From an uncultured Lachnospiraceae bacterium (lineage in GTDB: Bacteria > Bacillota > Clostridia > Lachnospirales > Lachnospiraceae), in assembly GCA_910584685.1 (NCBI GenBank), contig CAJUAO010000008.1:62001-126000 (forward strand): DNA of 64,000 nucleotides, given 5' to 3'. Of the stretch, positions 25,829-34,438 are shown one piece after another. How positions within the stretch are numbered: the stretch's first letter is position 1; each line of letters starts with the position of its first letter. The position numbers were made by a program, and so were the translations under genes. Below the pieces are notes generated by a model. It saw only the letters and a program-made list of their open reading frames with translations. It searched no databases and had not been told where the DNA came from.

Positions 25829-27934
25829 CTAATTAGCTGCTGAATTTTTGTCTTTAAGGTTTTTTTGGCGTATTTCCTTAAAGCCGAGTGTTGTTCTGAT
25901 AATGACAGGGTCAAATATCATAAGCATAGACGGAAGAATTGTAAGCACCACAACCATACTGATTAAAGCGCCTCTTGCCATAAGCATGCATAAGGAGCTT
26001 ATCATATCAATGCTTGAGAAAACTCCCACCCCGATAGTTGCTGCAAAAAAGCTTAAGGCGCTTACAATGATAGACTGCATGGAGGCCTTATGGGCTATGG
26101 ATACGGAGGCTTTTTTACCGCTGCCGCGAAGTCTTTCCTTTTTGTATCTTGTAGTCATAAGTATAGCGTAGTCCACAGTTGCGCCAAGCTGGATGGTTCC
26201 TATAACGATAGAGGATATAAACGGAACAACGGTTCCTGTGTAGTAAGGTATACCCATATTTATAAATATGGCAAACTCAATAACTGACACCAGTATAATA
26301 GGAAGAGTTATTGATTTAAAAATAAGTAAAATAATAATAAAGATAAAGCCTATGGATACAATGCTTACAACCTTAAAATCATTGTCTGTTATTTCAATTA
26401 AGTCCTTTGTACAGGGAGCCTCTCCAAGAAACATAGAGTCCTTGTCATAGGACTTAACAATGCCGCTTATAGTGTCGCACTGTTCATTTACCTCGTCGCT
26501 TGCCACCTTATATTCCGACATTACAAGTATAAGCTGCCAGTTTTCATTTTTTAGGGAGCTTACAAGCTCGTCAGGCAAAATGTCTGCGGGGATTGTGCCG
26601 CCAAGTATGGCGTCAATGCCAAGAACAGCCTTAACGCCGTCTGTTTTTTTAATATCATCAGACATCTTTGCCACATCAGAGGAGGACATTTTGCTGCTTG
26701 CAAGTATCATATGTGTGCTGTTCATATTGAACTCCTCCTGAAGCTTGTCGTTTGCCTGAATGGAATCAAGAGTCTTTGGAAGAGTTTCAGCAAGGTCATA
26801 GTACACAGGCGTTCTGTTGTTGCCGTAAAGGGCAGGGAACAGAATGACTGCAAATAATACTATAAATATAATGTAATGCTTTGTTATAAAATCCGACGTT
26901 CTTTCAAAGCGGGGAAGTATTGCCCTGTGGCTGGTTTTTTCTATAACCTTGTCAAATATAAGTATCATGGAAGGGAGAATAGTTACACAGGCAATAACGC
27001 CGAATATAACGCCCTTAACCATAACAATGCCAAGGTCAAGACCAAGGGTAAAGCTCATAAACATAAGAGCAACAAAGCCTGCAACAGTAGTTATGGAGCT
27101 TCCCACAACAGAGGATATGGTATTTGAAATGGCGTGGGCCATGGCGCGGTTTTTATCCCCCGGAAATCTGCTCTGGTTTTCCTTGTAGCTGTGCCAAAGA
27201 AAGATAGAGTAGTCAAGAGTAACGCCTAGCTGTAAAACTGCGCTGAGGGCTTTTGTAATAAAGGAAATTTCACCCATAAATATATTTGTTCCTAAGTTAT
27301 AAACAATGGCTATGCCTATGCTAAGCAGGAAAAATATAGGAATGAGAAAGGAATCCATGGTTACTGACAGTACTATAAGGGCCAGAAGGACAGCTAATCC
27401 TACATACAGAGGCGTTTCCCTCTCAGAAAGAATTTTTGTGTCAGTAACAACTGCCGACATTCCGCTGAGAAAGCATTGCTTACCTGCCATATCGCGTATT
27501 GTGGTTATAGCGTCCATTGTTCCGTCAGCAGAGGTGGTTTCGTCAAATATAATAGCCAGCATTGTTGCATTGTCGCTTTTAAAGGCGCTTACTATTTCGT
27601 CAGGAAGCATATCCATTGGAAAGGATATATCAAGTATGCTGTCATACCAGATAACCTTTGAAACATGCTCCACCTTCTCTATTTTTGATTTTAGGGCGGC
27701 TACGTCCTTATTGTCCATTCCCTCTGCAACAAACAGGGAAAAGGCGCCTGTTCCAAACTCGTCGACAAGAATATCCTGTCCCTTCATAGTCTCAATATCA
27801 CCCGGAAGATAGGAGAGAATATCATAGTTTATCTTCGTGCCGAAATAACCGAAGGCTGATGGTATTAAGAGCATAAGGCTTATGATAAAGATTGGAACTC
27901 TGAATTTTACAACCTTTTTACCAAAATTAATCAT
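25829..27934 (-). CDS. MMPL/RND-type transporter (HAE3-like)
   Basis: 701 aa, two-fold repeated architecture: a membrane helix near the N-terminus, an extracytoplasmic domain, then five or six helices; the pattern repeats from about residue 350. Signature segments include GVTLDYSIFLWHSYKE and the matching GATVDYAILMTTRYKKE in the second half, with TLPIILVSVIEF and SMLMIFDP at the end. Such pumps use proton-motive force to export lipids or hydrophobic compounds. It heads an operon with the heptad-repeat lipoprotein and is divergent from tetR, with two operators in its promoter. Confidence 0.93.
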   Translation of the reverse strand: MINFGKKVVKFRVPIFIISLMLLIPSAFGYFGTKINYDILSYLPGDIETMKGQDILVDEFGTGAFSLFVAEGMDNKDVAALKSKIEKVEHVSKVIWYDSILDISFPMDMLPDEIVSAFKSDNATMLAIIFDETTSADGTMDAITTIRDMAGKQCFLSGMSAVVTDTKILSERETPLYVGLAVLLALIVLSVTMDSFLIPIFFLLSIGIAIVYNLGTNIFMGEISFITKALSAVLQLGVTLDYSIFLWHSYKENQSRFPGDKNRAMAHAISNTISSVVGSSITTVAGFVALMFMSFTLGLDLGIVMVKGVIFGVIACVTILPSMILIFDKVIEKTSHRAILPRFERTSDFITKHYIIFIVLFAVILFPALYGNNRTPVYYDLAETLPKTLDSIQANDKLQEEFNMNSTHMILASSKMSSSDVAKMSDDIKKTDGVKAVLGIDAILGGTIPADILPDELVSSLKNENWQLILVMSEYKVASDEVNEQCDTISGIVKSYDKDSMFLGEAPCTKDLIEITDNDFKVVSIVSIGFIFIIILLIFKSITLPIILVSVIEFAIFINMGIPYYTGTVVPFISSIVIGTIQLGATVDYAILMTTRYKKERLRGSGKKASVSIAHKASMQSIIVSALSFFAATIGVGVFSSIDMISSLCMLMARGALISMVVVLTILPSMLMIFDPVIIRTTLGFKEIRQKNLKDKNSAAN

Positions 27935-28018
27935 AATATTTAATCCTTTCTTTTATTTTTTAGAAAAATTTTTTAGTCTGGCGAAGTATGTGCACTTACT
28001 TCGCCATATTGGACAAAC

Positions 28019-28031
28019 TGACCGTTGGTCA
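28019..28031. promoter_or_regulatory. TetR-type operator, site 1
   Basis: Perfect palindrome TGACC-GTT-GGTCA located between the -10 of the MMPL promoter and the MMPL start. It is probably bound by the adjacent TetR protein. A further hairpin, GGCGAAGTA/TACTTCGCC at 27980-28005, lies in the MMPL leader. Confidence 0.7.
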
Positions 28032-28048
28032 TATTTGTACTGTAATAT

Positions 28049-28077
28049 GATATATCACAAAAATGACCAATAGTCAA
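28049..28077 (-). promoter_or_regulatory. Promoter of the MMPL operon
   Basis: Minus strand TTGACT (28072-28077), 17-base spacer, TATATC (28049-28054). Operator site 2 overlaps the -35 box and spacer, and site 1 lies just downstream of the start, so repressor binding would block transcription. Confidence 0.7.
28064..28076. promoter_or_regulatory. TetR-type operator, site 2
   Basis: TGACC-AAT-AGTCA, one mismatch from a perfect palindrome and nearly the same half-sites as site 1, 45 bases away. It lies 20 bases upstream of the tetR -35 (TTGACT at 28097-28102; -10 TTTAAT at 28120-28125), which suggests autoregulation too. Confidence 0.7.
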
Positions 28078-28182
28078 TAAGTTTATAAAAATTTTATTGA
28101 CTTTACTTCTTTTTTATAGTTTAATATGAAAACTATAGGAGTATGAAGTGAACAGGCAAACAACAGACAGGAGGAAATTCAG

Positions 28183-28794
28183 ATGGGAAAGGTAGAGTCA
28201 AACAAAAAGAAAAAAAAGGAATCATTGTTAAATACAGCTTTTGAATTATTTACCTCAAAGGGGATTAATGAAACCTCTATATCGGATATTGTAAATAAGG
28301 CAGGGGTAGCTAAGGGAACGTTTTATCTTTATTTCAGGGACAAGTATGATGTCAGAAACCTTCTTATTTCTCATAAATCCAGCAAGGTTTTCATGAATGC
28401 GGCAAATGAACTTGAAAAGCAGAATATAGAAGTTTTAGAGGATAAAATTATATTTATAGTTGACAATATTATAAACCAGCTTGCGGAAAATAAAGCTCTC
28501 CTTACATTCGTATCAAAGAATTTAAGCTGGGGATTTTTTAAAAATGCAATAACAAGCCATGGAGATGACGAATCTCTTGATTTTAAGGATATATATTATA
28601 CAATGCTTGACGAATCGGAATACGAATACAGGGAGCCGGAGATAATGATATATATGATAGTGGAAATGGTCAGCTCTACCATTTACAGCGCCATATTATA
28701 TAACGAGCCGGCGGGAATAGAGGAAATTAAGCCTTATCTTTTTGAGACAATAAGATTTATTATAAAATCTCACAGAGGGAATAAAAAGGTTTAA
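28183..28794 (+). CDS. TetR/AcrR family transcriptional regulator
   Basis: 203 aa. The N-terminal helix-turn-helix is typical: LLNTAFELFTSKGINETSISDIVNKAGVAKGTFYLYFRDKYD covers about residues 13-55. The C-terminal ligand domain is helical and family-specific. It is divergent from the MMPL operon across a 248-base region with two matching palindromes, so it most likely represses the pump and itself. RBS AGGAGG lies 8 bases before the ATG. The inducer is unknown. Confidence 0.93.
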   Translation: MGKVESNKKKKKESLLNTAFELFTSKGINETSISDIVNKAGVAKGTFYLYFRDKYDVRNLLISHKSSKVFMNAANELEKQNIEVLEDKIIFIVDNIINQLAENKALLTFVSKNLSWGFFKNAITSHGDDESLDFKDIYYTMLDESEYEYREPEIMIYMIVEMVSSTIYSAILYNEPAGIEEIKPYLFETIRFIIKSHRGNKKV

Positions 28795-28912
28795 GCTGTA
28801 GGAGTAAATGCAGTGACGCTTCAATGCGAAATTAACATGTTTTGAAACAAAAATGACAAAAATAAGAATGTAAAAATAATCTATAATAATACCGAAAGAA
28901 TTTGTTCACACA

Positions 28913-28935
28913 AGATTTTCACAATGTGAAAATCT
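28913..28935. promoter_or_regulatory. 23-bp perfect palindrome upstream of surface-protein gene
   Basis: AGATTTTCACA-A-TGTGAAAATCT, an 11+1+11 palindrome with no room for an RNA loop, hence more like a protein-binding operator than a terminator. It lies 26 bases after a TATAAT box (28882-28887) and 74 bases before the surface-protein start. Confidence 0.55.
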
Positions 28936-29008
28936 AAGCATCATGTATCTGACATTTGGAGTAAAGGCATGATATATATAAACTAGGATAAAATTTTGGA
29001 GGTACATT

Positions 29009-31759
29009 ATGGATGAGCAATGCAGATGGATAAGAGCAAGAAGAAAGAGGCATATATTGTCAGCTATACTTTGCTTATTTGTCCTCTTAAACTATATTGC
29101 AGCAAACGGCATTGCGCTGCCGGAGAAAATAGTCAGTCAGACAAAGACGGCGGATAGCCGGGCAAAGACAGCAGGCGGGAAAGCAGCGGAGGCATCATGG
29201 GCAGACAGCAGCCGTCAGATATTAGGTCAGGGCTCCTTTTTGGACGCAGCAGCTAATGTTCCGGCAAATGGGTTTATAATACTGTCTGGGGACATTTCCG
29301 TGACGGATGATATAATTATTTCTAAACAGATAACAATAACGTCAGAGGATTCTCTTAACCCATGTATGATAAAAAATATTACGCCGGATACAGATGATAG
29401 GGAGGACAGGGGAAGAATATTTACGGTAAACAGCGGTACGCTGCGGTTAAGCAATGTTATTTTAGATGGAGGCATGAATGAGGGAGTCGTCGCGTATCAT
29501 CCATTAATCTGCATAAACAGCAATAGCGTAGGAGCTGAGCTGGAAAACGGGGCAGTACTGCAAAATGCAGAAAATGCCTCTCAGGTACTGGGAGGCGGCG
29601 CAATAAGCATAAGACTTGGACGGGTTAATATGCATAGCGGCGCCGTAATTACAAACTGTAAGGCTTATAGCGGAGGCGGCATTGAAATCAATAGCAGAAG
29701 GGCATGGAACAGCGCCGTGTTTATTATGAACGGCGGAAGCATCAGCGGCTGTAATGCAAAAAATGGCGGCGGAGTTTACGTTAATATAGGAATGTTTCAA
29801 CTGCTGGGAGGAGAGATTATAAACAATCGTGCCGCAGGGGAAGATAGAGAAGGCGAAGCTGTAAATTATGGCGGCGGAGGTATTTATATATCAGGAGCAG
29901 CAAATATAGCAGGCGTTTTGATAAGAGGTGGTAAAATTGCAGGCAACGAAGCGTCAGAAAACGGCGGCGGAGTTTTGCTTGAGGGCGCAAATGCATTACT
30001 TCAGATGATGGGCGGAACATTGGAAGGAAATAAAGGGGAAAACGGCGGCGGTATTTCCGTGCTTAGAGGAAATTTGAAATTATTTGGCGGCTCTGTTACC
30101 GGTAATACAGCTATCCTTTATGGGGGAGGTATTTTAGGCTGTCCATACGGCTTGATTGAATTGCAGGGAAATCCCGAAGTATACGGGAATACGTCGGGAG
30201 ACTCCTCGGACAGGTTTGATAATCTGTATCTTGACGGTGAGGAGAAAGACGGTGATAAGACGCTTCCCATTGCCCTTACGGGAGAGCTTACAGATGGAGT
30301 AAAGCTTGGAATGTCACGCTGGATTAGCCCTGATGACAATGAACATCCATACAGGGAAATGATTGTGTCGGCAAAGGATATGCCTCAGTCGTCAGGCAGC
30401 TATACGATTACGGAATCCGACTTTAACAGGCTTGCCCAGACGTTAGATGAAGAAAATAAGCAGCTATATGCTGATAATATGGAAAAATATGCCCTTGTAG
30501 AATATGAGGGAAAAATTGTAATGATACTGTCAACAGATATTAAGCTGGATAAAGAGAAAATGCCACTTGCCACAGCAGGTGAAAAAGGCGTCCTCACGGC
30601 AACAGTAACGCCTTTAAACACGCCAATAAAGGGTGCTGCATGGAGCTCGTCTGATGAAGCCGTGGCAAAGGTTGACGAGAATGGAAACGTAACAGCCATG
30701 GGAGAGGGAGAGGCTGTTATCACGGCAACGACAAAGTCACCGTATCATAATAAGGCAGAATGCAGGGTAAAGGTGGCGGATTTCCGCCAATTAGATACAA
30801 GAGCAGAGCATGGAAGTATTACATATAAACCGGAAGGACCCTTTCAGGAAAATGATGTGATTTCCATTAGAGCTGTTCCGGATAAAGGCTACAGATTTAA
30901 AAAGGAAACCCTTAAGGCGTTAAATTGGGGTGATGAGTCCATAGAGATTGTAATAAGCGGGGATACGCTTAATATTCCTGATTATGATGTGACGGTTACG
31001 GCAATATTTGAGCCGATTAATTATCCCATTAAATATGAGCTGGAGGGGGGAACATTGCAAACAGGAGAGAGCAATCCGCCGGAGTATACCATAGAAAGCA
31101 GTGACATTATCCTTAAAAATCCAGTTAAGGACGGTTATACATTTAAAGGCTGGACAGGAACAGGGCTGACGGAGGCTGCAGCTTCCGTGATAATTCCTGC
31201 AGGCTCAACCGGAGAGCGCAGCTACACGGCAGTATGGGAGGAGCAGGAGACAGAAAGTAGCAATACAGGACCAACGGAGGAAGAAAGCAGTGACACAAAG
31301 CCGTCAGATGAGGAAACAGAAAGCAGTGACACACGTCCAACAGATGAAGAAACAGAAAGCAGCGATATAAAGCCAACAGATGAAGAAACAGAAAGCAGTG
31401 ATATAAAGCCGGCAGATAAGGAAACAGAGGGTAAGGATACAAGCGCGTCAGATGAAGAAACAGGGGGTAAGGACACAAAACCGTCAGATGAAGAAACAGA
31501 AAACAGGGATACAAGCCCAACAGATGAAGAAACAGAGAGCAAGGATATAAAACCTGCTGAGGGAGAAACAGAAACTGCGGATACGAAGCCTCCCATGGGG
31601 GAAACAAATCAAGGTCTGGATGATATGGATACAGGAAGTGAGAATCCTGATACCTCAGACAGCATGTCAGTATGGTATATACTGGCTGCCTTTTCCCTTA
31701 CAGGATTGCTGCTTATGGGCTTATCGGAAATTTTACCTGAGAAATACAAATTTTGGTAG
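29009..31759 (+). CDS. Large beta-helix surface protein with sorting-type C-terminus
   Basis: 916 aa. A long basic signal region leads into a hydrophobic segment (about 15-35). Residues about 60-390 form a parallel beta-helix with repeated GGGI/GGGV turns (GGGGIYISG, ENGGGVLL, NGGGISV). About 505-585 is a Big_2 Ig-like domain (WSSSDEAVAKVDENGNVTAMGEGEAVI). About 590-745 holds InlB/Listeria-Bacteroides-like modules (GYTFKGWTG). A 12-residue acidic repeat then reaches the end, where NPDTSD, a hydrophobic helix and a weakly charged tail resemble a sortase signal. Probably a wall-attached adhesin-like protein. RBS GGAGG before ATG. Confidence 0.82.
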   Translation: MDEQCRWIRARRKRHILSAILCLFVLLNYIAANGIALPEKIVSQTKTADSRAKTAGGKAAEASWADSSRQILGQGSFLDAAANVPANGFIILSGDISVTDDIIISKQITITSEDSLNPCMIKNITPDTDDREDRGRIFTVNSGTLRLSNVILDGGMNEGVVAYHPLICINSNSVGAELENGAVLQNAENASQVLGGGAISIRLGRVNMHSGAVITNCKAYSGGGIEINSRRAWNSAVFIMNGGSISGCNAKNGGGVYVNIGMFQLLGGEIINNRAAGEDREGEAVNYGGGGIYISGAANIAGVLIRGGKIAGNEASENGGGVLLEGANALLQMMGGTLEGNKGENGGGISVLRGNLKLFGGSVTGNTAILYGGGILGCPYGLIELQGNPEVYGNTSGDSSDRFDNLYLDGEEKDGDKTLPIALTGELTDGVKLGMSRWISPDDNEHPYREMIVSAKDMPQSSGSYTITESDFNRLAQTLDEENKQLYADNMEKYALVEYEGKIVMILSTDIKLDKEKMPLATAGEKGVLTATVTPLNTPIKGAAWSSSDEAVAKVDENGNVTAMGEGEAVITATTKSPYHNKAECRVKVADFRQLDTRAEHGSITYKPEGPFQENDVISIRAVPDKGYRFKKETLKALNWGDESIEIVISGDTLNIPDYDVTVTAIFEPINYPIKYELEGGTLQTGESNPPEYTIESSDIILKNPVKDGYTFKGWTGTGLTEAAASVIIPAGSTGERSYTAVWEEQETESSNTGPTEEESSDTKPSDEETESSDTRPTDEETESSDIKPTDEETESSDIKPADKETEGKDTSASDEETGGKDTKPSDEETENRDTSPTDEETESKDIKPAEGETETADTKPPMGETNQGLDDMDTGSENPDTSDSMSVWYILAAFSLTGLLLMGLSEILPEKYKFW
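31247..31602 (+). repeat. 36-bp tandem repeat encoding 12-aa stalk repeats
   Basis: About ten imperfect 36-bp units inside the surface-protein gene, each encoding a variant of E-T-E-S-S-D-T-K-P-T-D-E. The middle units are nearly identical and the ends diverge. It is likely an extended acidic stalk that can change length by slippage. Confidence 0.85.
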
Positions 31760-31795
31760 TCAAATTAACAATAAATGTGGTATAGTAAAAATGTA

Positions 31796-31837
31796 TATGC
31801 CTTTAAAGGAGAAATATACTATTATTTTAAAGGCATA
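31796..31837 (+). promoter_or_regulatory. Leader hairpin upstream of ispF
   Basis: TATGCCTTTAAA pairs with TTTAAAGGCATA around an 18-base loop containing GGAGAAA. It lies 33 bases before the ispF start, downstream of an extended -10-like TGGTATAGT (31778-31786). No T-tract follows, so it is probably not a terminator. Confidence 0.4.
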
Positions 31838-31869
31838 AGCATAAAAATAATCTTTTAGGAGAACAATAT

Positions 31870-32424
31870 ATGCGAATTGGAATGGGTTATGACGTACACA
31901 GGCTTGTGGAGGGAAGAAAGCTTATATTAGGAGGAGTGGAAATTCCTTTTGAGAAGGGGCTTTTAGGGCATTCCGACGCAGATGTCCTGCTTCATGCCAT
32001 AATGGATGCGCTTTTAGGCGGGGCAGCGCTGGGGGATATTGGAAAGCATTTTCCCGATACAGACATTAAGTATAAGGGAATTTCCAGCATAACGCTGTTA
32101 GAGCATGTGGGAAGGCTCTTGACGGATAATTTATTTATAATAGGAAATATAGATGCTACAATAATAGCGCAGCGCCCAAAGCTTTTGCCATATATGGAGC
32201 AGATGAAAAAAAATATAGCTAAGGCATTAAATATATCTGAAAGCCGGATAAATATAAAGGCGACCACAGAGGAGGGACTGGGCTTTACAGGAAATGGAGA
32301 GGGCATATCGACCCAGGCAGTAGCCCTTCTTGAAACGGCGGCTAATTACAGCTATGATGTCATGGAGGAGGAAGGCAGAAGCTGTACAGGCTGTAAGGGA
32401 TGCCAAAGCTATAGAAATCAATAG
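31870..32424 (+). CDS. ispF: 2-C-methyl-D-erythritol 2,4-cyclodiphosphate synthase with Cys-rich tail
   Basis: IspF closes the cyclodiphosphate ring in the MEP isoprenoid pathway. Zinc and substrate motifs are visible: GYDVHR (Asp and His ligands), GHSDADVLLHAIMDALLGGAALGDIGKHFPD, and TTEEGLGFTG near the C-terminus. The core ends near residue 157, the usual family length. About 27 extra residues follow, finishing with CTGCKGC, a CxxCxxC cluster not required by the enzyme. The stop codon is the first unit of a 10-bp repeat. RBS AGGAG upstream. Confidence 0.93.
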   Translation: MRIGMGYDVHRLVEGRKLILGGVEIPFEKGLLGHSDADVLLHAIMDALLGGAALGDIGKHFPDTDIKYKGISSITLLEHVGRLLTDNLFIIGNIDATIIAQRPKLLPYMEQMKKNIAKALNISESRINIKATTEEGLGFTGNGEGISTQAVALLETAANYSYDVMEEEGRSCTGCKGCQSYRNQ

Positions 32425-32498
32425 CTCTCTATCAAAACCAATAGCTTGCAATAGAGAACAATAGCCTGCGTAGTCTTACAATAGAATATTATAGCGGA
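32419..32498 (+). repeat. 10-bp phased repeat downstream of ispF
   Basis: CAATAG recurs at 32419, 32439, 32449, 32459 and 32479, all in exact 10-base register, with degenerate units at 32429, 32469 and 32489. It overlaps the ispF stop and ends just before the next gene's start region (32510). It could be slippage-made or a helically phased protein-binding array. Confidence 0.6.
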
Positions 32499-32509
32499 GA
32501 CGATAAGTT

Positions 32510-33433
32510 ATGGATAAATATAAGCTGCATAAAATAGACATAAAGGATTATAAAATATTAAAAAAATATTTTGCGCTGAGACCTGCAAGAACATGTGAAA
32601 GCATAGTAAACAACAGCTTTATATGGAGAGATTACTATAATGCAAGATATTATATAAATGATTACGGCATAGTCTTTTTATATGATGTAGGTGAAGGAAT
32701 GTTTACATCATCTCCTTTATGCAGAAAGGAGCATATATATGACTGTGTGGAGGATATGAGGCAGTATTTTAATAACGTACTGGATAAAAAGCTTATAATG
32801 TGCGTGACTGATTACGATACAGTAGAAGCCATTAAAGCAGTGACAGACATATATGATATACGGGAGGACAGGAGATATTTTGATTATGTGTATGATGCAT
32901 GTAAGCTTCGGACCCTTTCCGGAAAGGCATATCATAAGAAAAAAAATCACTATAACAGCTTTTTAAAAGCATATGATGGCAGATATGAAGCTAAGATATT
33001 AAGCAGTGATGACAGGGAGGTTATTTTTGATTTTCTTGACAGATGGCACAGCGCCAGAGTTATAAAGGATGATTATAACAGAGATGATTATGAGGTGGCG
33101 GGAATAAAGAGGTTCCTGTCTGAAATGAATATTGTGGATGATGATATGAACATGAAAATGTTCGGGGTGTATGTGGACGGCGTCCTTGAAGCATTTACTA
33201 TTGGCACGTATCTTCATGATTTAAGAATGGTATTTGTTCATGTGGAAAAGGCAAATCCCGATATAAGAGGCTTATATGCTTTTATAAACCGGGAGTTTCA
33301 AAGCATATGCTTTCCTTTAGCAGCGTTTGTAAACAGAGAGGACGACATGGGGCTTGAGGGCTTAAGACAGGCCAAAATGAGCTATAATCCTATTTATATG
33401 GAGAAAAAATATACTATAACAGAAAAAAAATAA
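32510..33433 (+). CDS. DUF2156 (LPG-synthase-like acyltransferase) domain protein
   Basis: 307 aa with the DUF2156 fold (dual GNAT-like), related to the catalytic domain of MprF-type lysyl-phosphatidylglycerol synthases: IDIKDYKILKKYF, RPARTCESIVNNSFIWRDYY, AYHKKKNHYNSFLKAY, and a C-terminal FINREFQ...NREDDMGLEGLRQAKMSY. No membrane domain is present, so it is a stand-alone soluble form; the acyl donor and acceptor are unknown. A GNAT acetyltransferase follows, and the two may share a transcript. Confidence 0.85.
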   Translation: MDKYKLHKIDIKDYKILKKYFALRPARTCESIVNNSFIWRDYYNARYYINDYGIVFLYDVGEGMFTSSPLCRKEHIYDCVEDMRQYFNNVLDKKLIMCVTDYDTVEAIKAVTDIYDIREDRRYFDYVYDACKLRTLSGKAYHKKKNHYNSFLKAYDGRYEAKILSSDDREVIFDFLDRWHSARVIKDDYNRDDYEVAGIKRFLSEMNIVDDDMNMKMFGVYVDGVLEAFTIGTYLHDLRMVFVHVEKANPDIRGLYAFINREFQSICFPLAAFVNREDDMGLEGLRQAKMSYNPIYMEKKYTITEKK

Positions 33434-33509
33434 AAATGTTAAAATTAAAATTGAAGCTGGTGTAAGCATGACAGCAAACACCTATTATTGAAGAAAGGTT
33501 AGGGATAAT

Positions 33510-34373
33510 ATGGACCTGGATATCAGATTTGTAAATAAAAATTCAGAGGAAATGAATCAGGTAAGGGAGCTTTATGAGAAAACCTTTAATGATACAAAGG
33601 AATATAAGGAATTTCTGTTTGGCAGTATTGTGCCTGACAGCGATACGGAGATTATAGCGGGATTTATTGATAATAAGCTTATATCAATGATGTTTCTCAG
33701 AAAGAAAAAGCTTTTAAGCGTTGGACAGCGTGTAAAAAGCTGTCTGATTTACGGAGTAGTTACAGCAGAAGATTACAGAAACAGAGGATATATGAAAAGG
33801 CTTATGGAATGTGCATTGAGCTATTGCGGAAGCATTGATATTCCTTTTTTATATCTTATTCCCATTAATCCAAAGATTTATGAGAGCATGGGTTTTGTGC
33901 TGGCAAGGGAGGAGAAGATAATTCCTCTTGAGGATATAGAGTGTCAAAGGGAAGAATACATTGTGAAAAAGGTATGTATGGATAAGGAACAGTCCGGAGG
34001 CTGCAAAAGAATATCTGATTTTGCCATTACGGTTGAGGCTGCCAACAAAGGCATAACGGCAGAGAAGAATGAGCTTTATTTCCTGCGGAGATTAGAGCAG
34101 GCCAGTGTAGAAAATGCCGGAATATACATAATAAGAAATAAGGACGTGTCCGACGGTATGGAAGCCATAGTGGTAACAGGCACAGCCGAGGATGACAGCA
34201 GAATATACGTTACGGATATAATATGTGAAGGCGAATGGGAGGATTCCTTTAAATATGCAAAGCTTGTGACTGATATGGAGGCAGATATTATGCCTTTTGT
34301 ACGTCTTAAGCCTATTATGATATATAACTGGATTAATATGGATTTATACATAAAATTAAACGAGGACATTTAA
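33510..34373 (+). CDS. GNAT family N-acetyltransferase
   Basis: 287 aa. Residues about 1-140 form a GNAT domain with the acetyl-CoA loop in GVVTAEDYRNRGYMKRLM and the C-terminal strand FLYLIPINPKIYESMGF. A second, weaker GNAT-like or sterol-carrier-like half follows, similar to the layout of Eis-type enzymes. The substrate is unknown. RBS GAAAGG about ten bases before the ATG. It precedes the cysE operon. Confidence 0.85.
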   Translation: MDLDIRFVNKNSEEMNQVRELYEKTFNDTKEYKEFLFGSIVPDSDTEIIAGFIDNKLISMMFLRKKKLLSVGQRVKSCLIYGVVTAEDYRNRGYMKRLMECALSYCGSIDIPFLYLIPINPKIYESMGFVLAREEKIIPLEDIECQREEYIVKKVCMDKEQSGGCKRISDFAITVEAANKGITAEKNELYFLRRLEQASVENAGIYIIRNKDVSDGMEAIVVTGTAEDDSRIYVTDIICEGEWEDSFKYAKLVTDMEADIMPFVRLKPIMIYNWINMDLYIKLNEDI

Positions 34374-34438
34374 AATTATTAGCAAAAGCAAAAAAGCTAC
34401 ATATTTTAATATAATAGAATTTTTTTTGAGGTGAAGAA

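Noticed and set aside
24469..27812. Several plus-strand frames opposite the heptad-repeat lipoprotein and MMPL genes
   Set aside because: The minus-strand proteins have clear families and signal sequences; the opposite frames show no recognisable domain.
31143..31607. Long antisense frames opposite the 12-aa repeat
   Set aside because: They are shadows produced by the 36-bp periodicity; no start context.
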